DNA of 48,331 nucleotides from Porphyromonadaceae bacterium UBA7572 (GTDB lineage Bacteria; Bacteroidota; Bacteroidia; Bacteroidales; Muribaculaceae), in contig DLLC01000034.1 in assembly GCA_002476625.1 (NCBI GenBank), forward strand, positions 32,041 to 80,371, written 5' to 3'. Made by a program: the position numbers and the translations under genes. The notes beneath the pieces were generated by a model, which did not search any database, was not told the origin of the DNA, and was given only the letters and a program-made list of their open reading frames with translations. Shown in pieces: positions 25,752 to 34,587 of this stretch. Numbering within the stretch: the first letter of the stretch is position 1; each line of letters opens with the position of its first letter.

Positions 25752-28700
25752 CTATTTGCCCACAGTGATTTCGTCGCCAGAGGAATGGGCGGTCATCTGT
25801 GGCGCATACTGGCACTGGGCTGTGGCGATACCTGCGCTATAGCTTCCTTCTGCATTGACGTACACATCATAGCTTACGATATGCGTGCCCTTGCCAAGGC
25901 TTGTGAAGAATAGGTTGGTCTGAGCATCCTTCGTTTCCTGGTAGAAGTAGCAGCCATCCATGTAGCGGTAACCCGATGTTTGGTCTTTAGGCTCGAAGCA
26001 GGCGCCACGCTGATCGGTGACGGTCAGGAAGTCGAGGTCTTTATTGTTTTTAATTACCACACGCACCTGCACTTTGTCACCCACCTTGAAATTGCGGTCA
26101 GTGGCTGGCGTGAGTGCGCCATTGGCTCCGTAGATGAGGTACTCCTTGCTGATGCTCAACTCGGTGATGGCCTTAGCCTCAACCGATGTCATAGGTGCCA
26201 CATATTGACTATATACAGCGCCCCATGCAGGACTTGCACCCTGACGGTCGATTTTCAGCGTAGCCCCGCTTTGTGCTGGTATAGCCTTGCGGCAGTAGCC
26301 CACATATTCATCAATGTGGCTGAACTTTACTGGCTCGCCATCTATGGTGATGCTGGGTTTGGTACCGCGCTCAAGCCATTGGCTGCCCGTGGAGAGCAGG
26401 GCATACACCGCGTCGGCTGCAAGCGAAGAACTGCCCCAGTCGTTGGTCTGCTTCATTAGCAGCATCCATTTGCGAATCTGGTCGATTTCGCCTTTTTCCG
26501 CACCCACCTCGTTCATAGCCTCCAGAATGGTGGCAGTGACTGCCACTTTGTCGAAGTAGCGCCAACCCACTTGCAGATTGTCCCAGTACTTTCCTAATTC
26601 AGGTTTGATGATGGCAAACTGGCGAACCGACTCCACAATGCGGCTTGCCACTTGCTTGTATCCATTGCGGTAGAGTGCCATTGCATAGTAGGCTTTTTCG
26701 CCTAAAGGCAGTCCTTTCCAGTCTTTTGTCATTGCTGTCAAGGCTTTCTTCATCATGTTTGCATTGGCCTTTGGAAGCGCAATTCCGGGGAAGAGCGTGC
26801 GGTTGTAAACGTAAGAACTGAAGCCACTGTAGTTTTTCTTGCTTCTCTTTTGCTGCTGATTCCATTGGGCAAGCATCTCCTTGTCGTAGTAGGCGATAGC
26901 TTTTTTCACGATGCTGGCAATTTCTTTGTCGTCTTTCAGATAGCCCAAATGCTGGAGCTCGCCAATTAGCTCGATAACGGTTTCGGTGGTCCACAAGTTG
27001 CTCTTGCAGTTAGGATACTCATACCATGGGAAACCACCGTCGGTTCGCTGTAGCTTTTGCAGTGCCGCTACAATCTTCCCGTGCTCGATGGCCATTTTCT
27101 TTTCGTCGAACAGCTCAATGAGTTTCGACATTCGCAATGACTGCCTGTCGGCCTCGTTCACCCATGGCGAAGCTAACAGGTCGGATATTTTTAAATCCTT
27201 GTTTTTGGCGAGCATCGACGTGAGTGTGCTGTCTTGCTCATCGCTTTTCCACTGCTTAATGGCAGTTTTGATGAGAGGGTTCGACCTTGCCACGCCTTGT
27301 GCCAGCACCTCGGCAAAGAGGCTGTGGGCAAGATTTGTGGTGATTTGGTAGTTTGAGTCAAAGATGGTGGGCAGGGCGGTCACGCAATACCACACCGGAT
27401 TGTCGCAGTATTCAAGCGTCACGCGGCTTCCTTCAGGGATTTGTGGCAAATTCACCTCAAAATGTGGCGTGCCGGCATCCGCAAAGAAAGGGGTAGCTTC
27501 AATCACAGGCGTGGCATTGCTCAGCACAGGAAGCATGATTTGTTCGCCATCACCGAAATGGGTGTTGGCTGCTTTCACGCGGAAGCCAATAAACGGAACT
27601 GTGTCGGGCACACTGCACTCAATGCTTATCACTTCCGTGCCTTTAGCTCCTAATGTGCCGCTAAAGTTCTGCGCTCGAACCACCTTTTGCGAGCGAGAGT
27701 CGAATAGTTCGATAATGGCAGTGAATGTGCAAGCCGTGTCGGTGGCATTCATCACATTGGCTTTCAGTGTGGCTTTGTCGCCACCACGGACAAACCGAGG
27801 CAGGCTCGATTTCACCATGATTGGCTTTTGTGTCATCACTTCCTTGCTGATGGTGTTGCTGACCATGTTGCTGGTGTAGGCGATGGCTTGCATCACCCAA
27901 GTGGTGCTGAACTCTGGCGCTTCAAATTCCACCGCGAGCTCCCCGTCGGTGCCCGAAGTGAGTGTTGGCATCCACAATGCCGTTTTCACGTCGGCCTCTC
28001 GGAGCTTGATATTGTTGAGGTTGTTTTCTTCTTTTATTTTTGACGAGGCGTCAGTGAGCATTCCTTTGTCGGTACTCCTCGTCACCACCACTTCTTCGAG
28101 GGCAGACTCTTTTTCCTCGATCTGCGCTTCACTACTCTGTAATTTGGATCTCATTCGTGGAGCTGTACCGAAAGCTTTAACGGTGACGTTGTTTGTATCT
28201 GCAAGATACATATATTGGGGGAATTGGGAGAAGAAGTCCTTATTGTAGAGGTTGAGTGTAGGTAATTCAATTTTAATAGGGTTCTGCGCGGTTTTATCGG
28301 CATAGAAGGCGTAGTTCCAGTGCCAGTAGTCCTCAAATGGAAGTTCAATTCTGTAATGGGAAGCGTGCAAATACCGCACATTGAAACTCCACTTGTTGCT
28401 GCCAAGGCTTTCGAGAGCCTTGTCGTACATCTCAAGCATCATGGCACTCTGCACGGGGCGGCCTGTTTGGTCAACGAACTGCATCGTCCATCTTTCTTTT
28501 TCTCCAGGCACGAGCTTGTCGCGGAAAGAGTTGAGTTTCACTTCCAGCTTTTGCTCGTTGATCACCGAATTGAAAAGGTGGCTTTCACGACTCTGCTTAT
28601 CTTTATAGACATTTACAAATTCCATGATAAGGTACTCATCGGGTGCGTTAGGGATTTGAAGCGAGAAATTGTGCAGACCTTGTTTCAGATGTAGCCATCC

Positions 28701-31298
28701 TTGCTTCACGATGCCGGCTCTCGATGCCGCCACATAGTAGATGTGTGATTCGGGAACGGACACGCCAATGAGTGCGTGGGCCACATTCTTGTCGTCCACT
28801 CTGTAGGAGTCGGATGGTATCCAAAGTGCAGAGCCCTTGACGGGTGCCGTTTTGTCGGTTGGGCGGTAAATCACCAATGTGGCGCTGTCTTTGATGGCAG
28901 GCTCGTCGGCGAGTTGCACCTCGATGGTGTATTTTCCAGAGGCCACATCAGAAAAGTCTGCTTCAAGAGCGTCGGTTTTGAAAGAACTGGCCTTCACCAC
29001 CTTTCCGTCTTCGTCTTTGAGCGCATAGGTGCACAGCAGACTTTTGTCGGCCTCGTCGGTGGAATTGAATATCACAGGGAGCTTGGCTTGCTTGTCGCTA
29101 CCGTTGTTGTGCGTGAAGTTGCTGATGCTGATGCTTCTGCGCTTGCCTATTACAAAAGTGTGGCAAGCCTCGCGGCTTTCACCAGCCGATGTGGTGATTT
29201 TAGCGTTCAGCGCATAGCTGTACCATCTGTTATTGACATCGTCGTCATCATCGTTGGCTTTTTCAAGCATTGAAGCGGGGTATTCTATGGTGAAATGTCC
29301 GGCGTCGTCGGTGGTGACGGTTGTGTCGTTGACGAGGGAGCCTTCGTCGTTGTCATACCGCCAGTACCAGCTCCACGCCCTTTTAGTGAGCATTAGGCTC
29401 ACTTCCGTATTTGCGATGGGCATACCGGAATAAGTGGTGGCGATGCCACTGATTTTCACGGGCTGCTTGCTCACGAAATTGTGGGTCATCTCAGGGAACT
29501 CTATGGAGAAAGTGGGCGTTTTGTATTCGCTCACTTCGAAGCGACGGGATTCGCGGAAACCGGTGCCCCTGCATGTCAATTGCCAGGTTCCGTTCAAGCG
29601 GTCGGTAGGAATATTGAACTGGCCTTCACAGCGTCCAAAAGCATCTGTTGTGAGTTTCAATTCTTTCACCGACTTATAATTTGCGTCGTAGAGTTGAACC
29701 GTCACTTTCTCTCCAGAAACCACAGTCCGTGCCGTGGCGCTACGACGATAGAGCACCATGGCAAATTTTACCGATTCGCCAGGCCTGTATATCGCCAAAT
29801 CTGTGAAAATGTCGGCACTCTTTACGCTGTTTTCATCGTCATCGTCGTCGAATTGGCTAATCTCTTTAAGAGGACCGTATTTGTCTGCGTCTTTTGTCAG
29901 CATCACGCTGTCGTCATCTTCAAAGTTCTTTGGCAGTGCGATAGAGCCATCGGAGGCGGTTACTCCATTGATGTGCTCGCCCTTCACGGTCACACCTTTG
30001 ATTGGCGCGCCTGTAAGGCGGTCAACCGCAAAGATTCTTGCTTCCGCTTTTTTGCTTGCCACATTGAACGACTTGATATCATAGATTCTTACTATTTCAT
30101 TGACCGACGAGGGCGAAACGATGGTTTTACTGCCCTTCTTAAACGACACGATGAGTGTGTATCGTCCGTAGGGTAGTGGAGGAAGTGTCGCAGTGTCTGT
30201 AACTTCCTTGTAGAAGGGAATGCTGTTGCTTACATGCCTGTGGTAGGTGGCTACTAACTTGCATCTCTTGGTGTCGATAGCGGTGCTGCGACTGCTGTAA
30301 ATGGGCGTTTCGTCTGTGGTTAAATAATTGTCTGGCAGTCGGTAAACGCTTATGGTGAAGTCGTTCACATTCTTTATCGTACATTTCACCTCAATGGAGT
30401 CGCGGGAGCTGTATGAGGCTCCGAATTGAATTCGGGCAAGTTTGCTTTCAATCGTGCTTTTTCGATTTGCCACACTTTTTGCATATAATCCGTTGGGAAA
30501 GCGGTGGATATAGTCTTTCAGCGCATTGTAGCTTGTTGTGTCTTCTGGCAAGGATTGCAAAAGGCAGCCAGAATGCTCGTTTTCTTTACACTCGTTGTAT
30601 AGCTTAATCTTTTGAGGCTCATCTAACAGTCCGCTTTGCGCATATAAGTAGGCTGGAACGAATCCATTCTGCTGGAGAAAAGCGAACTGGTCGGTGCGCT
30701 CTTGTTCCGTTATCTCTGTCAATTCTTTTTTCTTGTCTAAAATGAAGTCGTAAAGCGATGGCTTGTAGAGCGCACCCAATTCGTTGTATGTGATGATGCC
30801 CGAATAGTTGGTGATGGGGCACTGGCGAAGCGCGTCCTTGAAGGCCACGGCCTCGTTCATCAGTTCCTTGACTTTTGTGTTGAAATCATTGACGCCCCAT
30901 TCCGTGTAGTCGGCAGGACGATTGCCGTGGGGGGTGGGTCGCGTTGTGGCATAGCTCCATGAATAAGATTTGAACACCGATGCTTCAAGGGTGAGCAGGA
31001 GTGCCTTGTAGTCGGGGCGGCTCTCTTTCGCCGCCACTTGCTCAATTTTCTTGATAATGACTGGTAGATTGTCCTGCGATATGCTGCCCTCGGCTATGCC
31101 GAAGCGCACCAGCGCATCAACCATCAGCTTTCCGTCGTTGGTTTTTAGTGCCACGGAGAGGTCTGCCGAGGCTTTTTTCGACACATCTTTAGGATAGTCG
31201 AAGTCGGGTGTCTTCACATTTTTGTTGGCGAATAGATTCATAGGTATGATTGATATTATAAGAAAGATAATGATACTGGATAAATAATGCTGTTTCAT
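25752..31298 (-). CDS. Large alpha-2-macroglobulin-family envelope protein
   Basis: A 1848-residue exported protein; the signal peptide is 1-24 (SSIIIFLIISIIPMNLFA). A helical N-terminal region (about 25-285) is followed by macroglobulin beta domains, including the MG2-type block AIYRPGESVKFAMVLYRRSA. The A2M domain begins around residue 1100 (ALWMPTLTSGTDGELAVEF), then come the alpha-toroid region (about 1310-1680) and a C-terminal receptor-like domain. The CxEQ thioester is absent: where it is expected the sequence reads LPTIFDSNYQITTNLAHSLF. It therefore belongs with thioester-less bacterial relatives, and covalent protease trapping is unlikely. A charged linker at about 1055-1100, where the bait region would lie, contains EEVVVT (1068-1073), similar to the sequence before TonB plug domains. 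It follows an ECF sigma/anti-sigma pair on the same strand but has its own -7 box. Confidence 0.92.
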   Translation of the reverse strand: MKQHYLSSIIIFLIISIIPMNLFANKNVKTPDFDYPKDVSKKASADLSVALKTNDGKLMVDALVRFGIAEGSISQDNLPVIIKKIEQVAAKESRPDYKALLLTLEASVFKSYSWSYATTRPTPHGNRPADYTEWGVNDFNTKVKELMNEAVAFKDALRQCPITNYSGIITYNELGALYKPSLYDFILDKKKELTEITEQERTDQFAFLQQNGFVPAYLYAQSGLLDEPQKIKLYNECKENEHSGCLLQSLPEDTTSYNALKDYIHRFPNGLYAKSVANRKSTIESKLARIQFGASYSSRDSIEVKCTIKNVNDFTISVYRLPDNYLTTDETPIYSSRSTAIDTKRCKLVATYHRHVSNSIPFYKEVTDTATLPPLPYGRYTLIVSFKKGSKTIVSPSSVNEIVRIYDIKSFNVASKKAEARIFAVDRLTGAPIKGVTVKGEHINGVTASDGSIALPKNFEDDDSVMLTKDADKYGPLKEISQFDDDDDENSVKSADIFTDLAIYRPGESVKFAMVLYRRSATARTVVSGEKVTVQLYDANYKSVKELKLTTDAFGRCEGQFNIPTDRLNGTWQLTCRGTGFRESRRFEVSEYKTPTFSIEFPEMTHNFVSKQPVKISGIATTYSGMPIANTEVSLMLTKRAWSWYWRYDNDEGSLVNDTTVTTDDAGHFTIEYPASMLEKANDDDDDVNNRWYSYALNAKITTSAGESREACHTFVIGKRRSISISNFTHNNGSDKQAKLPVIFNSTDEADKSLLCTYALKDEDGKVVKASSFKTDALEADFSDVASGKYTIEVQLADEPAIKDSATLVIYRPTDKTAPVKGSALWIPSDSYRVDDKNVAHALIGVSVPESHIYYVAASRAGIVKQGWLHLKQGLHNFSLQIPNAPDEYLIMEFVNVYKDKQSRESHLFNSVINEQKLEVKLNSFRDKLVPGEKERWTMQFVDQTGRPVQSAMMLEMYDKALESLGSNKWSFNVRYLHASHYRIELPFEDYWHWNYAFYADKTAQNPIKIELPTLNLYNKDFFSQFPQYMYLADTNNVTVKAFGTAPRMRSKLQSSEAQIEEKESALEEVVVTRSTDKGMLTDASSKIKEENNLNNIKLREADVKTALWMPTLTSGTDGELAVEFEAPEFSTTWVMQAIAYTSNMVSNTISKEVMTQKPIMVKSSLPRFVRGGDKATLKANVMNATDTACTFTAIIELFDSRSQKVVRAQNFSGTLGAKGTEVISIECSVPDTVPFIGFRVKAANTHFGDGEQIMLPVLSNATPVIEATPFFADAGTPHFEVNLPQIPEGSRVTLEYCDNPVWYCVTALPTIFDSNYQITTNLAHSLFAEVLAQGVARSNPLIKTAIKQWKSDEQDSTLTSMLAKNKDLKISDLLASPWVNEADRQSLRMSKLIELFDEKKMAIEHGKIVAALQKLQRTDGGFPWYEYPNCKSNLWTTETVIELIGELQHLGYLKDDKEIASIVKKAIAYYDKEMLAQWNQQQKRSKKNYSGFSSYVYNRTLFPGIALPKANANMMKKALTAMTKDWKGLPLGEKAYYAMALYRNGYKQVASRIVESVRQFAIIKPELGKYWDNLQVGWRYFDKVAVTATILEAMNEVGAEKGEIDQIRKWMLLMKQTNDWGSSSLAADAVYALLSTGSQWLERGTKPSITIDGEPVKFSHIDEYVGYCRKAIPAQSGATLKIDRQGASPAWGAVYSQYVAPMTSVEAKAITELSISKEYLIYGANGALTPATDRNFKVGDKVQVRVVIKNNKDLDFLTVTDQRGACFEPKDQTSGYRYMDGCYFYQETKDAQTNLFFTSLGKGTHIVSYDVYVNAEGSYSAGIATAQCQYAPQMTAHSSGDEITVGK

Positions 31299-31339
31299 AG
31301 GACCTAAGTATTAAGTTCTTTGATTTGTGAAGAGATATG

Positions 31340-31347
31340 CAAAGATA
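31340..31347 (-). promoter_or_regulatory. -7 promoter box of the alpha-2-macroglobulin gene
   Basis: TATCTTTG on the minus strand, 41 nt before the start codon. The -33 match is weak (TTTC at 17-nt spacing). Confidence 0.5.
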
Positions 31348-31458
31348 GCGTTATTTTAGTGTTTGAAAAGTTAAAGAAGCCGAAAAATGGCGGGCAGCCA
31401 TAACACAGTCTTCTTGTTCTGCATTCTTTTTCGCCTTTGGTGGAGTTGTGGTTTTAAA

Positions 31459-31535
31459 ACAGCAATTCCAGTAGAATAATCTCGCCGCCACCTGTGAAAG
31501 GTTTATAGGCTTATTGTCCCTACTGGAATTGCTGT
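31459..31535. repeat. 16-bp perfect inverted repeat, 77 bp overall
   Basis: The arm at 31459-31474 is exactly inverted at 31520-31535, with a 45-nt loop whose ends (AATAA at 31475, TTATT at 31511) can pair further. It lies 17 nt after the putative anti-sigma stop codon. No promoter motif is seen in the loop in either orientation, and no target-site duplication flanks it. A 3'-UTR stem or a small mobile remnant are both possible. Confidence 0.7.
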
Positions 31536-31551
31536 GAATATAGTGTGTAAG

Positions 31552-31950
31552 TTAGTTTTGCTTAGTCTGGTCGATGGTTTCAAACGAGGCGTTGTCGCTT
31601 TCCACGCTGTCGCGATAGGAGCGCACAGTGGTGTCGCCTTCGTTGCCTACCATGATCTCCGTGCCACCCATCTGGCCTTTAGCCACCGGGCTTTGGCCAT
31701 TCGATCCGTTGCCATTAAACACGTTGAACACCTGAATCATGCAAAAAATGCCGGCAAACATGGCTGCCATATACACATAGGGACGAACTCGAACCCACAT
31801 ATTAGGCTTTTCCTTCATTTCTGTGGTGGTCACCTCTGGCAACTTTTCGGTGAGGTTTTTGGCAAAATCGCTGAAGTAGTTTTCGGGTGTTGTGAACCCG
31901 GAGTTTTTCCCCAGCTTGCTTAATATTTTTGAGTCTTCTTCTTGTTTCAT
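31552..31950 (-). CDS. Putative single-pass membrane anti-sigma factor
   Basis: A 132-residue protein with a soluble N-terminal part (KILSKLGKNSGFTTPENYFSDF), one membrane helix (about 73-93, YVYMAAMFAGIFCMIQVFNVF) and a short Gly/Asn-rich tail outside. It begins 33 nt after the ECF sigma gene, the usual place of the anti-sigma factor. The N-terminus resembles small Bacteroidetes membrane proteins that follow ECF sigma genes; no zinc-binding HxxxCxxC motif is present. The assignment rests on position and topology, not on a recognised domain. Confidence 0.6.
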   Translation of the reverse strand: MKQEEDSKILSKLGKNSGFTTPENYFSDFAKNLTEKLPEVTTTEMKEKPNMWVRVRPYVYMAAMFAGIFCMIQVFNVFNGNGSNGQSPVAKGQMGGTEIMVGNEGDTTVRSYRDSVESDNASFETIDQTKQN

Positions 31951-31983
31951 AGCGATTGTTTGACTTTATGGATGTGGAAAGGT

Positions 31984-32544
31984 TTAATCCTCGTCGGCAA
32001 AAAAACTTTCAATTTTTTTCACGGCATGGTGGTATGAGGCTTTCAGTGCACCAACCGATGTGCCCAATATTTCGCTCATGTCCTCATACTTTATCTCATC
32101 GTAATAGCGCATGTTGAACACCAGTCGCTGCTTGTCGGGGAGCGTGGCGATGGCCTTTTGCAGCTTGATTTGAGCCTGGTCGCCGTCGAAATATTTATCG
32201 GCCTCGAGGCTGTTGACCAAGAAAGAGGAGTCATCATCGAGCGATATGTTGTTCTGCACCTTTTTCTTGTTGATAAAGGTGATGCTTTCGTTCACCGCTA
32301 TTTTGTAGAGCCAGGTCGATAGTTTGGAGTCGCCACGGAAGTTGCTGATGTTGGTCCATGCCTTGATGAAGGTGTTTTGGAGCACATCGTTGGCGTCGTC
32401 GTGGTCGATAACCATTCGTCGGATTTGCCAGTAGAGGGGCTGTGAATAGTGCTCAATCACCTTTCCGAATGCGCTGCTCAGCGTGTCGGGGTGATGTAGC
32501 TGCTCGATAATTTGTGCCTCGTCGTATGTAGTTGTCTTTGCCAT
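31984..32544 (-). CDS. ECF-type RNA polymerase sigma factor
   Basis: A 186-residue group 4 sigma factor. Region 2 includes MVIDHDDANDVLQNTFIKAW and NFRGDSKLSTWLYKIAVNES, the -10-recognition and core-binding helices. Region 4 is IATLPDKQRLVFNMRYYDEI followed by the helix-turn-helix YEDMSEILGTSVGALKASYH. A longer acidic linker (about 100-120) separates them. Region 1 is absent, as expected for the class. It is transcribed from a strong housekeeping-type promoter and followed by a probable membrane anti-sigma gene. Its targets are not known. Confidence 0.95.
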   Translation of the reverse strand: MAKTTTYDEAQIIEQLHHPDTLSSAFGKVIEHYSQPLYWQIRRMVIDHDDANDVLQNTFIKAWTNISNFRGDSKLSTWLYKIAVNESITFINKKKVQNNISLDDDSSFLVNSLEADKYFDGDQAQIKLQKAIATLPDKQRLVFNMRYYDEIKYEDMSEILGTSVGALKASYHHAVKKIESFFADED

Positions 32545-32562
32545 AGCCTATAGTCAGTTCCA

Positions 32563-32594
32563 CAAAGTTAGTAATATTTTCCCAGCTGGGCAAA
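32563..32594 (-). promoter_or_regulatory. Promoter of the ECF sigma/anti-sigma operon
   Basis: Minus-strand -33 TTTG (32591-32594), 20-nt spacer, -7 TAACTTTG (32563-32570): exact match, 18 nt before the sigma gene. It is the housekeeping form, so autoregulation is not evident. Confidence 0.75.
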
Positions 32595-32614
32595 CGTGAT
32601 TAGTCGCTGTGTGT

Positions 32615-32646
32615 GTTGTAGGGAATGAATTATTTGTTTAAATTTG
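32615..32646 (+). promoter_or_regulatory. Promoter of the nitronate monooxygenase-like gene
   Basis: -33 GTTG (32615-32618), 20-nt spacer, -7 TAAATTTG (32639-32646). It overlaps an in-frame TTG at 32644, so translation should start at the ATG at 32680. Confidence 0.62.
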
Positions 32647-32679
32647 TATATTAATGTATTAACTAAAAAAATAGTGGTT

Positions 32680-33624
32680 ATGAATGATAATCGGATTACG
32701 AAACTTTTTGGGATTAAATACCCTGTGATAGCAGGTGGCATGGTGTGGTGTAGCGGCTGGCGTCTGGCGGCAGCTGTGAGCAATGCTGGCGGCTTAGGTT
32801 TGCTGGGCGCAGGCAGTATGCATCCCGAAACACTGATTGAGCATATCGACAAGATGAACCTTGCCACCGATAAGCCTTGGGGCATCAATATTCCGCTCAT
32901 GTATCCAGAAATTGACCGACTGGTGGAGATTATTATCGAAAAGGGGGTGAAAATCGTGTTCACTTCGGCTGGCAGCCCTAAGAAATTCACCTCGCGATTC
33001 CACGAGGCAGGCATCAAGGTGGCACATGTGGTTTCGAGCAGCAAATTCGCCAAAAAGTGTGAAGAAGCCGGCGTTGACGCTGTGGTGGCCGAGGGCTTTG
33101 AAGCTGGAGGGCATAACGGCAGAGAGGAGACTACCACCTTGGCGCTCATTCCACAGGTGCGTGAAGCCATTTCCTTGCCCTTGATTGCCGCAGGCGGCAT
33201 AGGCTCTGGCAAGGCAATGCTTGCCGCTATGGCTCTTGGGGCAGAGGGCGTGCAGATTGGCACATTGTTCGCTGTTAGCCAGGAAAGTTCGGCAAGTGAG
33301 GCGTTCAAGCAGTTGTGTGTGGGCCTTGGTGAAGATGGCACTATGCTTGCTCTGAAAAAGATTTCTCCCACTCGACTGATTAAAAATGAGTTGTTTGAAA
33401 AAATTGCAGAAGCTGAGGCTCGTGGAGCAGATGTCGACGAACTCCGTGCCCTGCTCGGGCGTGCTGCCTCGAAGCGTGGCATTTTTGAGGGTGATTTAGT
33501 GAATGGCGAACTTGAAATCGGCCAGATAGCAAGCTCTATAAAAGAAGTGCTACCTGTGGCTGAAATTATGCGGAACCTCATTTCCGACTTTGAAGCCACT
33601 CAAGCTAAGATAGCCCGTCTCTGA
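32680..33624 (+). CDS. FMN-dependent oxidoreductase of the nitronate monooxygenase / FabK family
   Basis: A 314-residue TIM-barrel flavoprotein starting MNDNRITKLFGIKYPVIAGG. FMN and substrate loops are recognisable: GGMVWCSGW, VAEGFEAGGHNGREE with the catalytic-region His, and IAAGGIGSGKAMLAAMALGA. The family holds both nitronate monooxygenases and the enoyl-ACP reductase FabK, and length and motifs fit either. If FabK, it would do the last reduction in fatty acid elongation. No fab genes are adjacent. Twelve further in-frame codons upstream are rejected because a promoter overlaps them. Confidence 0.88.
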   Translation: MNDNRITKLFGIKYPVIAGGMVWCSGWRLAAAVSNAGGLGLLGAGSMHPETLIEHIDKMNLATDKPWGINIPLMYPEIDRLVEIIIEKGVKIVFTSAGSPKKFTSRFHEAGIKVAHVVSSSKFAKKCEEAGVDAVVAEGFEAGGHNGREETTTLALIPQVREAISLPLIAAGGIGSGKAMLAAMALGAEGVQIGTLFAVSQESSASEAFKQLCVGLGEDGTMLALKKISPTRLIKNELFEKIAEAEARGADVDELRALLGRAASKRGIFEGDLVNGELEIGQIASSIKEVLPVAEIMRNLISDFEATQAKIARL

Positions 33625-33646
33625 CACAGCTTTTTTAAAATTTTAG

Positions 33647-33691
33647 ACAAAAAGAAAAGGTTTCGCACTGCTCTTTGTGCGAAACCTTTTC
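33647..33691. terminator. Bidirectional terminator between the FMN oxidoreductase and lipoprotein genes
   Basis: A 15-bp perfect stem (33654-33668 with 33677-33691) with an 8-nt loop. The left flank gives a T-run on the minus strand; on the plus strand the T-run is within the stem end. Confidence 0.88.
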
Positions 33692-33714
33692 TGTATCATT
33701 TGTTTAGGAATGTA

Positions 33715-34542
33715 TTAGGATGCCTTGCTTTCGTCAAACATATTGCCTGCCACATTGGCGTCGTAAGTGTCGGTTTTGTATGATCCGCGGAAACGGATAC
33801 CTTGGTCGATGATGTTGAATTCCACGTCCTTGAGTGTGACGTCGGACACGTCGCCTCTGCCAGTAGTGGTGGATTTCACCTCTGGAGAGGTGATCTTGTA
33901 GCCATTGCTGGTGACCTGTAGTTTCAGTCCCTCAAACACCGCTATTCTGTTTTGATCAGACTCGTTGGCCTTTGGGATGAAGTTTACGATAGTGACGGTG
34001 GCTGTCATATTGCTCTTGTTGAGGTTGAAATCGTATTTGCAGTTGTCAAGGGTATAACTTTTGCTTTCGTCGCCATCAGGAATGAATTCTGTCTTGTTGT
34101 AGGAGAAAGGAAGCCCTGCGGTGGCATATACCGTCTTGTTGGTGCCCACAGAGTAGGTGATATACACGGTACCATTCTGTAAGCTTATGTAGCCTCTTAG
34201 GTTTGTGATGTCGGTAGCGGATGCCGTTGCTTTCGGACAAGAGAAAGTGACAGCGTTCTTGCTTTGGTCGTTTGTGAGCGCCATGTCCTTGATCGTGAAT
34301 TGTATGGTATTGTCATTACCAATCGTGGCAGTGCCGTTGAGAGAGATGGTGCTGTTGTCGTAGTTGATGGAGAAGTTGTAGTTGTTCATGTATAATTCTG
34401 GAGTGTCGGTGCTGCCATCTGTTACGGTGCGGTTAAACATCGACGTCGTGAATGTGGCTATGTTGTTGTCGTTGTTGCCCAGACATGAGGTCATACTCAT
34501 GAGCACCAATGCTGTCAGAAGTAAAGAAAAGATTTTTTTCAT
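33715..34542 (-). CDS. Calycin-like lipoprotein, paralogue 1 of 4
   Basis: A 275-residue lipoprotein; the lipobox is MSMTSC with Cys20. The mature part is almost all beta strand and reads as two similar halves. In the first, YNFSINYDNSTISLNGTATI leads to the closing turn LRGYISLQNGTVYITYSV; the second runs from YKYDFNLNKSNMTATVTIVNF-like strands to VTLKDVEFNIIDQGIRFRGS. The same layout recurs in the next three upstream genes, so this is a tandem family. The halves resemble the calycin-like lipoprotein domain common in Bacteroidales, an assignment from pattern only. Last gene of the receptor-lipoprotein cluster; a terminator follows. The ligand, if any, is unknown. Confidence 0.75.
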   Translation of the reverse strand: MKKIFSLLLTALVLMSMTSCLGNNDNNIATFTTSMFNRTVTDGSTDTPELYMNNYNFSINYDNSTISLNGTATIGNDNTIQFTIKDMALTNDQSKNAVTFSCPKATASATDITNLRGYISLQNGTVYITYSVGTNKTVYATAGLPFSYNKTEFIPDGDESKSYTLDNCKYDFNLNKSNMTATVTIVNFIPKANESDQNRIAVFEGLKLQVTSNGYKITSPEVKSTTTGRGDVSDVTLKDVEFNIIDQGIRFRGSYKTDTYDANVAGNMFDESKAS

Positions 34543-34587
34543 ACTGATCTGTGTTTGATTTTTAAAAAAGTTTTGGTTTTATGTTTG

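Noticed and set aside
31459..31535. Invertible promoter of the capsule-switch type
   Set aside because: No TAnnTTTG box in the loop in either orientation, the segment is very short, and no recombinase gene is near.
32568..33599. Minus-strand open frame of 343 codons
   Set aside because: Antisense to the FMN oxidoreductase; Ser/Ala/Pro-rich with no motif.
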